Below, piece after piece: positions 46,899 to 56,387 of a DNA stretch of 64,000 bases (position 1 is the stretch's first letter; each line of letters starts with the position of its first letter). Position numbers and translations under genes: made by a program. Origin of the DNA: JBBQZU01 sp038207425 (GTDB lineage Bacteria; Bacteroidota; Bacteroidia; Flavobacteriales_D; Cryomorphaceae); contig JBBQZU010000011.1 of NCBI GenBank assembly GCA_038207425.1, positions 1 through 64,000 of the forward strand. The letters are read 5' to 3'. Under the pieces are notes generated by a model. It did no database searches and was not told where the DNA came from. It saw only the letters and a program-made list of their open reading frames with translations.

Positions 46899-47833
46899 TG
46901 TATTTCACCTTTCGCTATTACTTTAGAGCATCTATATTTCTACTTTTGGTTTCATGTAGCGGCAACAGAACCGCTAACGAACAGCCTGAAACCTCTATGC
47001 CAGCCCCATTACTTCTAGATCTTCAGGGACACCGCGGCTGCCGCGGACTGATGCCCGAAAATACCATTGCCGGATTTCTGAAAGCCCTCGACCTTGGTGT
47101 CACTACCCTTGAAATGGACGCTGTTATTACCGCCGACAAAAAGGTATTGCTTTCTCACGAGCCCTGGTTTTCGCATGAAATATGCCTGGACCCTGAAGGC
47201 AAGGAAATAGCCGAAGAAGAAGAAAGAAACTACAATATCTATACGCTTACCTACGAAGAAACCTTGCAGTATGACTGCGGTATTAAACAACACCCCCGCT
47301 TTTTGAATCAGCAGAAATTCCCTGCACATAAACCTCTTTTATCGGAAGTTATTAAGGTGGCAGAAGCTCATGCACCGGCAACCGGGAGGGCGCTGCCCTA
47401 CTACAATATTGAAACAAAAAGCCTTCCGGAGCGCGATGGTCAATTCCATCCGGCACCGGAAGAATTCGCAGCATTGCTCGTCAATGTGATAATGGCGGCG
47501 GGTACAGGCGACCGAACCATTATTCAATCGTTTGATGTGCGCACGCTTCAAGTGCTGCGTAGCACAAACCCCGATATTACCCTTGCGCTGCTTATAGAAA
47601 ATGACCTTACACCCGAGGCAAATCTGAACCTTTTGGGCTTCACCCCCGAAATATACAGCCCCGATTATACACTGGTAGATGAATCCTTGGTAGCATTTTG
47701 CAAAAGCAAGGGCATGAAGCTCGTAACCTGGACTGTGAACGATGCAGCCGAGATGAAAAGACTCATAACATTGGGCGTAGATGGTATAATCTCAGATTAC
47801 CCTGATAAATTTGCGTTGCATAAGCAACAGTAA
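46898..47833 (+). CDS. glycerophosphodiester phosphodiesterase, lipoprotein
   Basis: The enzyme hydrolyses glycerophosphodiesters to glycerol 3-phosphate and an alcohol. The signal peptide ends in LLLVSCSG, a lipobox, so it is an envelope lipoprotein. Catalytic family motifs are GHRGCRGLMPENTIAGF, TLEMDAVITAD, LSHEPW and NIETKS. About 311 residues. The start is ATG at 46898 (GTG 46895 is possible), overlapping the response-regulator stop. ppk follows after 15 bases, so three genes form one unit. Confidence 0.92.
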   Translation: MYFTFRYYFRASIFLLLVSCSGNRTANEQPETSMPAPLLLDLQGHRGCRGLMPENTIAGFLKALDLGVTTLEMDAVITADKKVLLSHEPWFSHEICLDPEGKEIAEEEERNYNIYTLTYEETLQYDCGIKQHPRFLNQQKFPAHKPLLSEVIKVAEAHAPATGRALPYYNIETKSLPERDGQFHPAPEEFAALLVNVIMAAGTGDRTIIQSFDVRTLQVLRSTNPDITLALLIENDLTPEANLNLLGFTPEIYSPDYTLVDESLVAFCKSKGMKLVTWTVNDAAEMKRLITLGVDGIISDYPDKFALHKQQ

Positions 47834-47848
47834 TCATCCTTAACCGCC

Positions 47849-49918
47849 ATGTCGATAAGTTTAAAGAACCGGATAATAAACCGTGAACTCAGTTGGCTTT
47901 CGTTCAACCACAGAGTGCTACAGGAAGCGCAGGACCCGGCAGTGCCGCTTATCGAGCGACTGCGGTTTCTAGGAATTTTTTCGAATAATCTCGATGAATT
48001 CTTCAGGGTGCGGGTGGCTACCATCAAACGAATAGAAGCCCTCAGCGGTAAAAACAGAGAGCTGCTCGGTGAAAAGACACCTGAAGAGCTGCTTATAGCC
48101 ATTCAACTCGAAGTAGTAAGGCAAAAAGAAATTTTTACGAAAACGTATACCGATCTTTTATCAAAACTTAAGAGCGAGAATATTTTCATCATCAATGAAA
48201 AAGAATACTCGCCCGAGCAGCAGATTTTCATAGATGACTACTACCGTGAGCGGGTAGCGCCATTGCTTGTGCCAATCATGCTTCGCAGCGTACCCGAATT
48301 TCCCGAACTCAGAGACACCTTTATTTACCTTGCGGTAAAACTCAGCAGCACGCACCCCAAAAAAAACAAGCAGTATGCGCTCATAGAAGTACCATCTGCT
48401 CAGACTCCGCGGTTTGTTGTATTACCGGAGATAGGAGAGAAGAAGTATATCACCTTTCTCGACGATGTAATCAGGTTCAATATGGACAAGATTTTCGGAC
48501 TGTTTGAATACGATGAAATTGATGCCTACACATTAAAAATTACCCGCGATGCTGAAATCGACATCGACGATGACGTTTCGAAGGGCTTTTTTGAGAAAAT
48601 GAAGAAAGGTATCAGGCAGCGCACTACCGGACAGCCTGTGCGTTTTGTTCACGATGAGCTGATGCCAAAAAACCTGCTTAAATTCCTAATGGATAAGCTT
48701 GAGCTGGGGCCTGACGACAATATCATTGCCGGAGGTCGCTACCACAATTCCAAAGATTTTATGCAGTTTCCAAATGTAGGCGACCCGCATATGGAGTGGA
48801 AAAAACTCGTGCAAACCGACCACCCGCTTTTCAAACAGGCCAAGAGTGTGCTATCAGCCATCGACAAGCAGGATATTCTGCTGCACTATCCTTACAATCA
48901 TTTCAGGTCGTTTGTGCATTACCTGCGCGAAGCGGCCATACACCCCGAAGTAAAAGAAATAAAAATAAGCCTGTACCGCGTGGCATCTCAATCGCGTGTG
49001 GTAAACGCCCTTATAAGCGCGGCCAAAAACGGAAAGCAGGTAACCGCGCTCGTTGAACTTCGAGCCAGATTTGATGAAGAAAGCAACCTGAACTACGCCC
49101 GAAAACTTCAGGATGCCGGAGTGAAAGTGCTCTTTGGGATACCCGATATGAAGGTGCATTGCAAACTGGCGCTGGTAACGAGGGCTCGCAAGGGGAAAAC
49201 AAAACACTACGTCGTTATCTCGACCGGGAATTTTCACGAAGGCACAGCCAAGGTTTACAGTGATTTTGCGCTCTTTACGGCCAATCAGGAAATATGTGAA
49301 GAAGCGTTGAAGGTATTTGCATTTATAGAAAAACCTTACAGAAACTTCCGTTTCAAACACCTTCTGGTGGCTCCCGGGTCGATGCGAAACCAACTGGTGA
49401 AAAAGATAAACCACGAGATAGAACTCGCTGAAGCCGGCAAACCTGCTTCAATGATCTTAAAGCTGAACAGCCTTGTAGATGAAACCATGATACGCAAGCT
49501 CTATCAGGCAAGCATGGCCGGAGTGAAAATAAGGATTCTGGTACGCGGAATTTGCTCGCTGGTGCCGGGCCTGAAAGGGGTTTCAGAAAATATAGAAGCA
49601 CGAAGCATTGTTGACCGGTTTCTGGAGCACTCGAGGGTATTTGTTTTTGGAAATGGAGGGGATGAAGAAATGTATATTTCATCGGCCGACTGGATGACGC
49701 GCAACCTTGACTACCGCGTAGAAGTGGGATGTGCAATATACGACCCTCGCATCCGGAATGAGTTGAAAAACTATCTGGAATTGCAGTGGAGCGATAATAC
49801 CAAAGCAAGGGTAGTAGATGCATCGAATAACAACCACCACGTAAAAAAATCAAAAGATGCTAGGGATGTAAGGGCTCAATTCGACTCGTTTGAAATAATC
49901 AGATACGCGACATACTAA
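47849..49918 (+). CDS. ppk: polyphosphate kinase 1
   Basis: Ppk1 polymerises the terminal phosphate of ATP into polyphosphate. The N-domain has NRELSWLSFNHRVLQEAQDP and FRVRVATIKRIE. The catalytic histidine is in DMKVHCKLALV, followed by ISTGNFHEGTAKVYSDFALF; the second phospholipase-like domain has SSADWMTRNLDYRVEV. Length is 689 residues. It is cotranscribed with a glycerophosphodiesterase and an orphan response regulator, which points to a phosphate-related function. Confidence 0.96.
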   Translation: MSISLKNRIINRELSWLSFNHRVLQEAQDPAVPLIERLRFLGIFSNNLDEFFRVRVATIKRIEALSGKNRELLGEKTPEELLIAIQLEVVRQKEIFTKTYTDLLSKLKSENIFIINEKEYSPEQQIFIDDYYRERVAPLLVPIMLRSVPEFPELRDTFIYLAVKLSSTHPKKNKQYALIEVPSAQTPRFVVLPEIGEKKYITFLDDVIRFNMDKIFGLFEYDEIDAYTLKITRDAEIDIDDDVSKGFFEKMKKGIRQRTTGQPVRFVHDELMPKNLLKFLMDKLELGPDDNIIAGGRYHNSKDFMQFPNVGDPHMEWKKLVQTDHPLFKQAKSVLSAIDKQDILLHYPYNHFRSFVHYLREAAIHPEVKEIKISLYRVASQSRVVNALISAAKNGKQVTALVELRARFDEESNLNYARKLQDAGVKVLFGIPDMKVHCKLALVTRARKGKTKHYVVISTGNFHEGTAKVYSDFALFTANQEICEEALKVFAFIEKPYRNFRFKHLLVAPGSMRNQLVKKINHEIELAEAGKPASMILKLNSLVDETMIRKLYQASMAGVKIRILVRGICSLVPGLKGVSENIEARSIVDRFLEHSRVFVFGNGGDEEMYISSADWMTRNLDYRVEVGCAIYDPRIRNELKNYLELQWSDNTKARVVDASNNNHHVKKSKDARDVRAQFDSFEIIRYATY

Positions 49919-49939
49919 CGAGTTCTGCAGAAGAATTAC

Positions 49940-51094
49940 TTACCTGATTCCTCTGGCCTTTTCGATTTCAACAGCCCTGCTCACGCTTATTTTCTTTCCG
50001 TTGTGGAAGGGTACTACGAAGGCATTTGCAATGGCATTTTTACGGACGTATTCATTGCCCTTGCTCGCTTCAGAATAAGTGAAGAACATACCGGCAAAAT
50101 AGCGCGCCAGGTCGCCTTTTACCGTTTCGCCCGAAATAGGAAACAAACCGTGGAAGTTGTTTATATCCACATTCGTTGGATAATATCCCAATTGAATTTT
50201 ATACACGAGTCCGTCAGGCACTACTTCATTCATAGTAATCTCTTTCGCAGGAGTAGTTTGTACTTCAAACTTAGAAAGGTGATCGGGCTCGGCGACATTC
50301 TTTACCTCATCGAGATACTTACGGTCGAGCAGAAATCTTATTTCCATAATGCGCGCTGAAGCGTCGAGGAGGGAATTGCTGCTATAATTAATTTCCTTCT
50401 GCACATCATCATACCAGGTGCGCAAATGATTTCTTGTTTTTTGGTCAGATGTAACAGCAATTTCGGCAGTGATTTCAGATGAGAGTTTTTCAAGCCTTGC
50501 AATTTCCCCTTCATAATCATTGGAAAAATGCTGGAATGACGTTTCATCGGCTTGAAGGCGCAAAACCTCTCCAGCAAATGGAAACACACTGTAGCGATCA
50601 GCTTCTGAGTCGGGCGCGTCCCTCTCGCCTTTCAGCAGCAGCGATGCATTGAAAAAATCCATTACCCCATTGCTGAGGTGGTAGCAGGCTTCACTGCCAA
50701 AAAAATGATGCGACTTGATATCGACCATAGGATAAAATCGCCTGAGTATGCTATCGGCAGCAGCTACCCTTATGTGCCCGTACCGGAGATAATCAACGGC
50801 TTCCTTGCCTTGCAGACGCCCAAAAGCAAGAGCGGTATCGCAAAGCATCAGTGAGCGTTTCACAAAGAAGAGCGCCGTATCGGCAAAGAGCCTGGAGCTG
50901 TCAATGGCGCTGATATAGGTGGTGAATTTGGCGTAATGGTACCCTTCCTCAGCGTAGCGCGCAGCAGCCACCGCTGCATTCTTTGCTCTTGCACCCGGGA
51001 AATAATTGCGCTCAATAAAATCCTGACCCCGCACCGAAGAAAGGACCAAAAGTGCAACTACCATCAAAACTAGATACCTGAACAGGGCTGCCAT
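49940..51094 (-). CDS. exported protein of unknown function with a SPOR-like C-terminus
   Basis: A signal peptide (LVLMVVALLVLSSVRGQ) leads a 384-residue protein. The middle is helical, rich in alanine and charged residues, with a likely coiled coil at about 195-265. The end, LVYKIQLGYYPTNVDI through ARYFAGMFFTYSEASKG to ANAFVVPFHNGKKI, has the pattern of SPOR-like peptidoglycan-binding domains seen in other Bacteroidota proteins. I do not recognise the family. It is convergent with ppk (21 bases) and divergent from the barrel gene. Confidence 0.65.
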   Translation of the reverse strand: MAALFRYLVLMVVALLVLSSVRGQDFIERNYFPGARAKNAAVAAARYAEEGYHYAKFTTYISAIDSSRLFADTALFFVKRSLMLCDTALAFGRLQGKEAVDYLRYGHIRVAAADSILRRFYPMVDIKSHHFFGSEACYHLSNGVMDFFNASLLLKGERDAPDSEADRYSVFPFAGEVLRLQADETSFQHFSNDYEGEIARLEKLSSEITAEIAVTSDQKTRNHLRTWYDDVQKEINYSSNSLLDASARIMEIRFLLDRKYLDEVKNVAEPDHLSKFEVQTTPAKEITMNEVVPDGLVYKIQLGYYPTNVDINNFHGLFPISGETVKGDLARYFAGMFFTYSEASKGNEYVRKNAIANAFVVPFHNGKKISVSRAVEIEKARGIR

Positions 51095-51221
51095 AAGGCA
51101 AGTTTAAGGCATTAAAAATGTGGGTAAGGATAGGTGTGGCGCATATTATCAACAACCGTGATCTAACAATTTGGTTAGATTATGCTTGCAGGGCTAAAAA
51201 TAAAGAAACAGTTTTGAACTT

Positions 51222-52331
51222 GTGAAAAAATGCATACTAAAAATTCTGGTGCTTTCAGTTGCTGTGATATGCAGTGATGACCTGCATGCCGGCGACCCAA
51301 AGGGTGATGCCTGGTTCAAAAAGTACCGCGAATATGAGTCGCAGAAAACCAGTACCATCACTAAAAAAGGCGGAGAACCGGTGAAATTCTTCAACGGATT
51401 CAGGGTAGGTGGTGGCGCGGGTATGTGCCTTTTTCACGGCGATCTGGTTGACTACAGTTCCTTTGCTCCGCTCGGTGATTTCAGCACTTACTACAAGTTC
51501 GGGTGGCATGCCATGGTGGAGCGAGAAATAAAATTTGGCCTGAACGCCAAAATAAATTTCGAAAATGGGAAACTCGCCGGCGGTCGACTGCCGGGTTTAC
51601 AGAGTTTGCCTGTTACTTTCCAGTCTGAATTCAGCAGCCTTTCGCTTATGGCTTCCATTGATCTGCTCGGCACCTTGTTCAGAAAAGCCGACCTGAGCAA
51701 AACTAAAACCTATCTGCTTCTAGAAGCAGGAGTAGGTATCACCTGGTTTCGCTCACTTTCATTCTGGGACACCGATGACAACAGGGTGCGCGATTTTGTG
51801 GGATACACGGTCACTGATTTGACACCTCCCACACAACGGTATACTGCCAAAAGTAAGGACAAAGCCGCGTCTGCACTCAATATTCCTGTGGGATTTACTT
51901 TTGGTTACCGAATCAATTACAAGACAGATGTTACCTTCAACTATACCTTCAACAGCCTCAATACTGACCGACTCGACACTTGGTCACGCGAGTGGACGGC
52001 TGATGATAAGTACTCGTATTTCGGGGTGGGCTTACGGTACAATTTCAACCGCGAGGAAGATCAGTACCCCGCAAAAAAAAAGAAAGTGCCAAAAAATCAA
52101 CAAAAAAGTAACGGCGATTCTGAGAAGTGGCGGCTTTTTGGCTCAAGGCAAGATAATGCCTTACCGCGAGAAGTGCAGCTTCAAGACCCGGTAACAGCGC
52201 GCAAAGCCAAAAGCAATCTGAGCGCAAAAGACGAGGAGCTCGAAGAGATCAGGATGCGCATGTTTGAGTTACAGCTCAAGTTGTTTCAAATGCAGTACCT
52301 GCCCGACCAGCCCGCACCGCCGCAGCGCTGA
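51222..52331 (+). CDS. outer membrane beta-barrel protein with a basic C-terminal tail
   Basis: A GTG start leads a signal peptide (ILKILVLSVAVICSDDLHAG). Residues from about 60 to 275 alternate as in a barrel (FRVGGGAGMCLFHGDL, YLLLEAGVGITWF, VGLRYNF). The remaining 95 residues are charged and helical, with KKKKVPKNQQKS and a likely coiled coil ELEEIRMRMFELQLKLFQMQ. The combination is found in Bacteroidota envelope proteins of unknown role. It is convergent with the Wzi-like gene, with adjacent stops. Confidence 0.7.
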   Translation: MKKCILKILVLSVAVICSDDLHAGDPKGDAWFKKYREYESQKTSTITKKGGEPVKFFNGFRVGGGAGMCLFHGDLVDYSSFAPLGDFSTYYKFGWHAMVEREIKFGLNAKINFENGKLAGGRLPGLQSLPVTFQSEFSSLSLMASIDLLGTLFRKADLSKTKTYLLLEAGVGITWFRSLSFWDTDDNRVRDFVGYTVTDLTPPTQRYTAKSKDKAASALNIPVGFTFGYRINYKTDVTFNYTFNSLNTDRLDTWSREWTADDKYSYFGVGLRYNFNREEDQYPAKKKKVPKNQQKSNGDSEKWRLFGSRQDNALPREVQLQDPVTARKAKSNLSAKDEELEEIRMRMFELQLKLFQMQYLPDQPAPPQR

Positions 52332-53936
52332 TTACCACCCCACCCTGAAACCCGCTTCAACTGAGGCAACATTTCCCGAAAGGAAAGACGGTACATAAAT
52401 CTCCGGGCCTTTGCTTCGCTGCCATGATCCTGACATGAACAGCACAGCCCCATTGGATACCTCCCACTCCACGTCTAGGCGGGCGCCCTGCTGCTCCCAC
52501 ATCACAGTTTCCATAAATTTGAGACCTGTTACATTGGCATTCCCTTGTATGATTTCATACTCATGTTCGGTACCTTTTCTGCTCAGCCATACTCCGGCTT
52601 TCGCCGAAAGGGTGCGCCATGGCCTCCACGTAGCTGCAAGGTATAATTCGTCCGCATTTTCACCCATGTAGTGCCCTAGGTTATAATCGTTGGAAGCAAA
52701 AGTGGTAGAAGCAATCTGATGGCGGTACGTCCAAGGTGCAGTGCGGGTATACTCTGTAGTGAGATGCACATTGGGCAGGGCATTGAACCAGGTGGCACCG
52801 AGCTTTGCGCTCCATATATTGGTATGGTTATCGGCATTCCACATATTGCCAATATTTAGCTCGTCCATGAAAAGCGACGCGAAAAAATGAACCTTTCTAA
52901 GGCTGCGCACACTTACGTCAAAATAGAGTTGAGAATTTTGCCCCAGCTCGCTGCTGCCTGTGCTCGAGTAGGTATGGTCAACAGATTTGAAAATCATAAA
53001 AGGTATCAAGTAAGCAGGCTGCAAGCCATCATCGCTGTAAATTATAGAGTTGCCGGCAGTGAAATCCACCTTCCAGCGGGTTTTTATGGTCACAAAATTG
53101 GCAGCGAGATTTTTATTGGTCATCACTTTGCGCGCACCCACAGGTGTAAGGTAGCTGCGGGCACTATCCAGTTGTTCTGACACAAGCCAGCCGTGCTTGT
53201 ATTGAAAATCGAGCCATTGCCAAGGGTATATGCGCAGGTACAAGAAAGCGTACGAGGGCGCCCTCCCGGAAAATATATTGGCATGTCGCTGCGTATTGCC
53301 CCAGGTATAGCGGTCCTTCACCAACGAAATATCACCCCACCGCCACTGAAAGCTGATGCCGCCTATGGCTTCATTATAATCATTGCGGCCTTCATTGACG
53401 ATGGTTTTATAATTCTGCCCTTCCAATGGCGTGAGGTGCTGTGGCAGCGAGAGGCTTTCACTTACCGTATTGTCGCGTATTGAGCCATACATACCCACTT
53501 TGCCTGCTGTTGCGAAGAATTCGGCACCGATGCGGGTATGCACAAGGGCACCATTTTCATTTGCCGTCAGGCTTCCTCCAATAATTGGATTTACCGTAAG
53601 GGCGAATATGGAGTCGCTACGATAAAGCAGGTCTAGCCGGTGATCCCAATCGCGACCTATCTGCAATTCCTTGCCGTAATCGCGGAGAAAAAAGTCGAGT
53701 TGTTCGAGCTGTCTTTTATTCAGGTTTGAGCGGTGGTTTTGGATTGAATCGAGCTGTGCGGCTATAAAAGTTCGGGCAAATGGCTTTGCAAAAGTATTGA
53801 TGCGGATATGGCCTTCGGCAGCCATTTCATCCAGATAGGCGTAGACGGTGTTCTTGTAGGGCTCAAAAACCACCTGAGCCACGCCATTTCCCGAAAGGAA
53901 GGTGATGATAAAAGCCGCCCCGAGATAGCGCCACAT
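52332..53936 (-). CDS. Wzi-family capsule assembly outer membrane protein
   Basis: The 534-residue exported protein (signal FIITFLSGNGVAQ) has the Wzi-like N-terminus YLDEMAAEGHIRINTFAKPF and a long beta-rich remainder with many aromatic strand ends (FQWRWGDISLVKDRYTWG, WLDFQYKHGWL). Such proteins anchor or pass capsular polysaccharide at the outer membrane. It overlaps the sugar transferase by one base (TGATG type), and both belong to the leftward polysaccharide locus. Confidence 0.82.
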   Translation of the reverse strand: MWRYLGAAFIITFLSGNGVAQVVFEPYKNTVYAYLDEMAAEGHIRINTFAKPFARTFIAAQLDSIQNHRSNLNKRQLEQLDFFLRDYGKELQIGRDWDHRLDLLYRSDSIFALTVNPIIGGSLTANENGALVHTRIGAEFFATAGKVGMYGSIRDNTVSESLSLPQHLTPLEGQNYKTIVNEGRNDYNEAIGGISFQWRWGDISLVKDRYTWGNTQRHANIFSGRAPSYAFLYLRIYPWQWLDFQYKHGWLVSEQLDSARSYLTPVGARKVMTNKNLAANFVTIKTRWKVDFTAGNSIIYSDDGLQPAYLIPFMIFKSVDHTYSSTGSSELGQNSQLYFDVSVRSLRKVHFFASLFMDELNIGNMWNADNHTNIWSAKLGATWFNALPNVHLTTEYTRTAPWTYRHQIASTTFASNDYNLGHYMGENADELYLAATWRPWRTLSAKAGVWLSRKGTEHEYEIIQGNANVTGLKFMETVMWEQQGARLDVEWEVSNGAVLFMSGSWQRSKGPEIYVPSFLSGNVASVEAGFRVGW

Positions 53937-54988
53937 CAGTGGCTGCGGGCTTTTTTAAGTACAATATTGCTGAAAGCCCTCATACAGTACTGGAAATCGG
54001 TGGTAAAAGGATCGCGCACGTACGAGGCAATATAGCGCTGCTCTGAGGCCATGATTTCTTCTATATTTGCTGGCATATCGGCATAAAATGGCGGGATAAG
54101 CCCGGGCTTGCCTTGAACGCGCAGCGTAGCATGCTCAGGAGAGTACAGGCTAAGGTAATGTGCACTAAGCGGGCGCACGCCTACCAGCTTAAGGTCACCG
54201 CGAAGTATGTTCCAGATCATGGGTATTTCATCGATCCAAAAGCGGCGCATCCACCTGCCCCACTTAGTAATGCGGAAATCGTTGCAAAACTTCCCGCCCG
54301 CCTGCAAACTATGCTGCTCAAAAACGTAAGCTTGGATATACTGAGCATAAGGGTGCATGGTGCGAAACTTATACACCGTAATGGGATTGCTGTGGTACCC
54401 TATTCGCTGTATACGCAGAAATATACCTGTACTGGGCTCAGGTTCCGCAAGTGGAATGCCCACCTTACGTGCTTTGAAGTGTAGCATATTGTTGATTTCG
54501 CGCACATCGTCAATCTTGAACCCGCAATAAACCAACCTTCCCAGCACTTCACTTTTAGAGAGCGCCCGGTTGCGGCCATTGGTAAGGAAAAGGTAAAATT
54601 GCTTGGTGTATTTAAACTTTGGAAATACCCGCTTAAAAATAAAGTCAAGGGCGTAATAAATCAGGTTAAACAACTTCCAGTACTTCCGGAAGAGCCGGTC
54701 GCGGCGTTGCTCAAGGGTTTCAACACAACCGGTAAAAGTGCCCCCATCGGCGAGCTTTTCATTTACCTTTCGAAAAAAGCGGTTGATGCCCCGGATATCA
54801 TTCACCCGGTGCAGATTTACAAAATGGTGAAGGGATCCTTGGCGGTGTTTTTCCAGATTAAAACTATCGGTAGTGCGCAGCACTTCGATGCGCTCAACTT
54901 TATGCTCGATCAGGGGGGCAAGGAATTCCAGCAGCGCACTGCCCTTTATTCCAGGTAATTTTTCTACTTCGGTTGCAATCAGAACCAT
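53936..54988 (-). CDS. sugar transferase (Bac_transf type) without the usual membrane domain
   Basis: The C-terminal third is the catalytic core of bacterial polyprenyl-phosphate sugar transferases: VYKFRTMHPYAQ, RWMRRFWIDEIPMIWNILRG and LVGVRPLSAHYLSLYSPE. The large N-terminal part (about 200 residues) is soluble and lacks the transmembrane bundle of WbaP/EpsL types, so the initiating phosphosugar may be bound differently. In exopolysaccharide loci this enzyme starts repeat-unit assembly. It overlaps wzi and lies 79 bases from the DUF354 gene. Confidence 0.85.
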   Translation of the reverse strand: MVLIATEVEKLPGIKGSALLEFLAPLIEHKVERIEVLRTTDSFNLEKHRQGSLHHFVNLHRVNDIRGINRFFRKVNEKLADGGTFTGCVETLEQRRDRLFRKYWKLFNLIYYALDFIFKRVFPKFKYTKQFYLFLTNGRNRALSKSEVLGRLVYCGFKIDDVREINNMLHFKARKVGIPLAEPEPSTGIFLRIQRIGYHSNPITVYKFRTMHPYAQYIQAYVFEQHSLQAGGKFCNDFRITKWGRWMRRFWIDEIPMIWNILRGDLKLVGVRPLSAHYLSLYSPEHATLRVQGKPGLIPPFYADMPANIEEIMASEQRYIASYVRDPFTTDFQYCMRAFSNIVLKKARSH

Positions 54989-55067
54989 CCTTTGCCTTTA
55001 CACCCTAAAACTAATGGGAGTAAAGGAGTGAATCTCACAAGTGCGATTTCAATTATAAACAAAGAAA

Positions 55068-56126
55068 TCAACCGTTTCTGCGGGCGAGTGCCTCGAATGT
55101 TTCTACCCAGAAAGGCGTAACATCTATGGTATTGGCAAGCATTACTTCGCGGCGCTGCTGCCATAGCATTTTAATGTTACCATCTGATGCCCAGCTTTTT
55201 GCCAAGGCAAGCAGCTCATCGGGATTTCCGCTTTTGATGCCTTTTGTGAGCTTATACCTGTGTTCAAGTTCTTCGAGATAGCTCAATTCGCCCACAAAAT
55301 CGTTGAAGCGTATAGCCGGCACACCGAGCACAGCAGCCTCAGCGGCCATTGTTTGCGAATCGCCGATGTAGAGCGATGCATGAGCCAGCACGTGGTGCAT
55401 CTCCGCAGGGTGCACATTCAGCCTGTATGGCTCGAGCCTTTCGGCAAATGGCCGCTCAGATGTGATACATACTTTGCCGTAAGGCGATAGCTCACCGATA
55501 AGCTTCAGGGCCAGGTTATCGTCAATACCCTTCCTGCCGGCATCATGGTGGGCGTGAAGGGAAGCAAATCTGATGATGAAATATTTCCGGGTACCGCGGA
55601 GGGTTTCAGGGAGGTCATCGAAGGTGCTTTGAAAAAGTTTGGGATGCAGGTATGCCAGCTCGTGGTAGCCCTCGTATCCAATTTTTTTGTGGTTTGCAGG
55701 GCTTTGATCACAGCAGTTGGGAGCGAGAATGGCCGTGGCATAGGGAAAGCCATATTTAGCCATAAGCGGTATGGCTTTGCTGTCATCTTCGTTGATGATT
55801 ACCGAAAGTATGCCTGTTAGCTTGCCAATATGTGCAATCACCAAATCGGTGCCGGCCATAAGGTTTGGCTTGAAAGCACGCACTATTCTCAGCATGGTAA
55901 TTTCGCGTGCTGCGATATTTGCCACAAGGCCAAGCCGGCCCTTTGGCTTTCGCTCCGGCAGTTTTACCACATCCCAGTTTTCGCAGTCTATCAGGTCAAA
56001 GAGTACATCTTTTCCCCTTGCCACAACTTTTACTGTATGGCCATTTGCCGTAAGGATACGCACGCTGTGCTTCAGGTTGTGATAGTGGGCGGGATGGCCG
56101 AGGTAGAAGAGGAATTTATGCAGCAT
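55068..56126 (-). CDS. DUF354 protein, probable glycosyltransferase-like
   Basis: DUF354 proteins have a GT-B-like fold and are found in archaeal and bacterial surface polysaccharide loci. Characteristic parts are FLFYLGHPAHYHNLKHSVRI, GTDLVIAHIGKL, INEDDSKAIPLM and SLYIGDSQTMAAEAAVLGVP with a nucleotide-binding-like GDSQTMAAE. Length is 352 residues. The position between the sugar transferase and toroid-protein genes supports a role in glycan assembly; the substrate is unknown. 56127-56387 upstream has no gene. Confidence 0.83.
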   Translation of the reverse strand: MLHKFLFYLGHPAHYHNLKHSVRILTANGHTVKVVARGKDVLFDLIDCENWDVVKLPERKPKGRLGLVANIAAREITMLRIVRAFKPNLMAGTDLVIAHIGKLTGILSVIINEDDSKAIPLMAKYGFPYATAILAPNCCDQSPANHKKIGYEGYHELAYLHPKLFQSTFDDLPETLRGTRKYFIIRFASLHAHHDAGRKGIDDNLALKLIGELSPYGKVCITSERPFAERLEPYRLNVHPAEMHHVLAHASLYIGDSQTMAAEAAVLGVPAIRFNDFVGELSYLEELEHRYKLTKGIKSGNPDELLALAKSWASDGNIKMLWQQRREVMLANTIDVTPFWVETFEALARRNG

Positions 56127-56387
56127 GGTGCTGACAAATTAAGGCTATTGGGTTAGATATGCGAAATGCAACAAATTTGTCATTGACCACAAAAGAGTAT
56201 CAGATTTGCACGATTAAATTGAATTAATCCTGCAAATCTATTACTCGACTAACAGATATGCAGGATTAAAATTTCAAGAAGGTAATTTGAACGCGAAGGT
56301 GCTTTTATTTACCAGTTAAGCAAATGTCCAGATTCTTAAGGGAGATTTTATGAATCGCGAGCCCTTCTGCAATATGAATTGAGCCAT

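Noticed and set aside
21523..49918. ppk-ppx operon
   Set aside because: The two genes are about 25 kb apart and belong to different transcription units.
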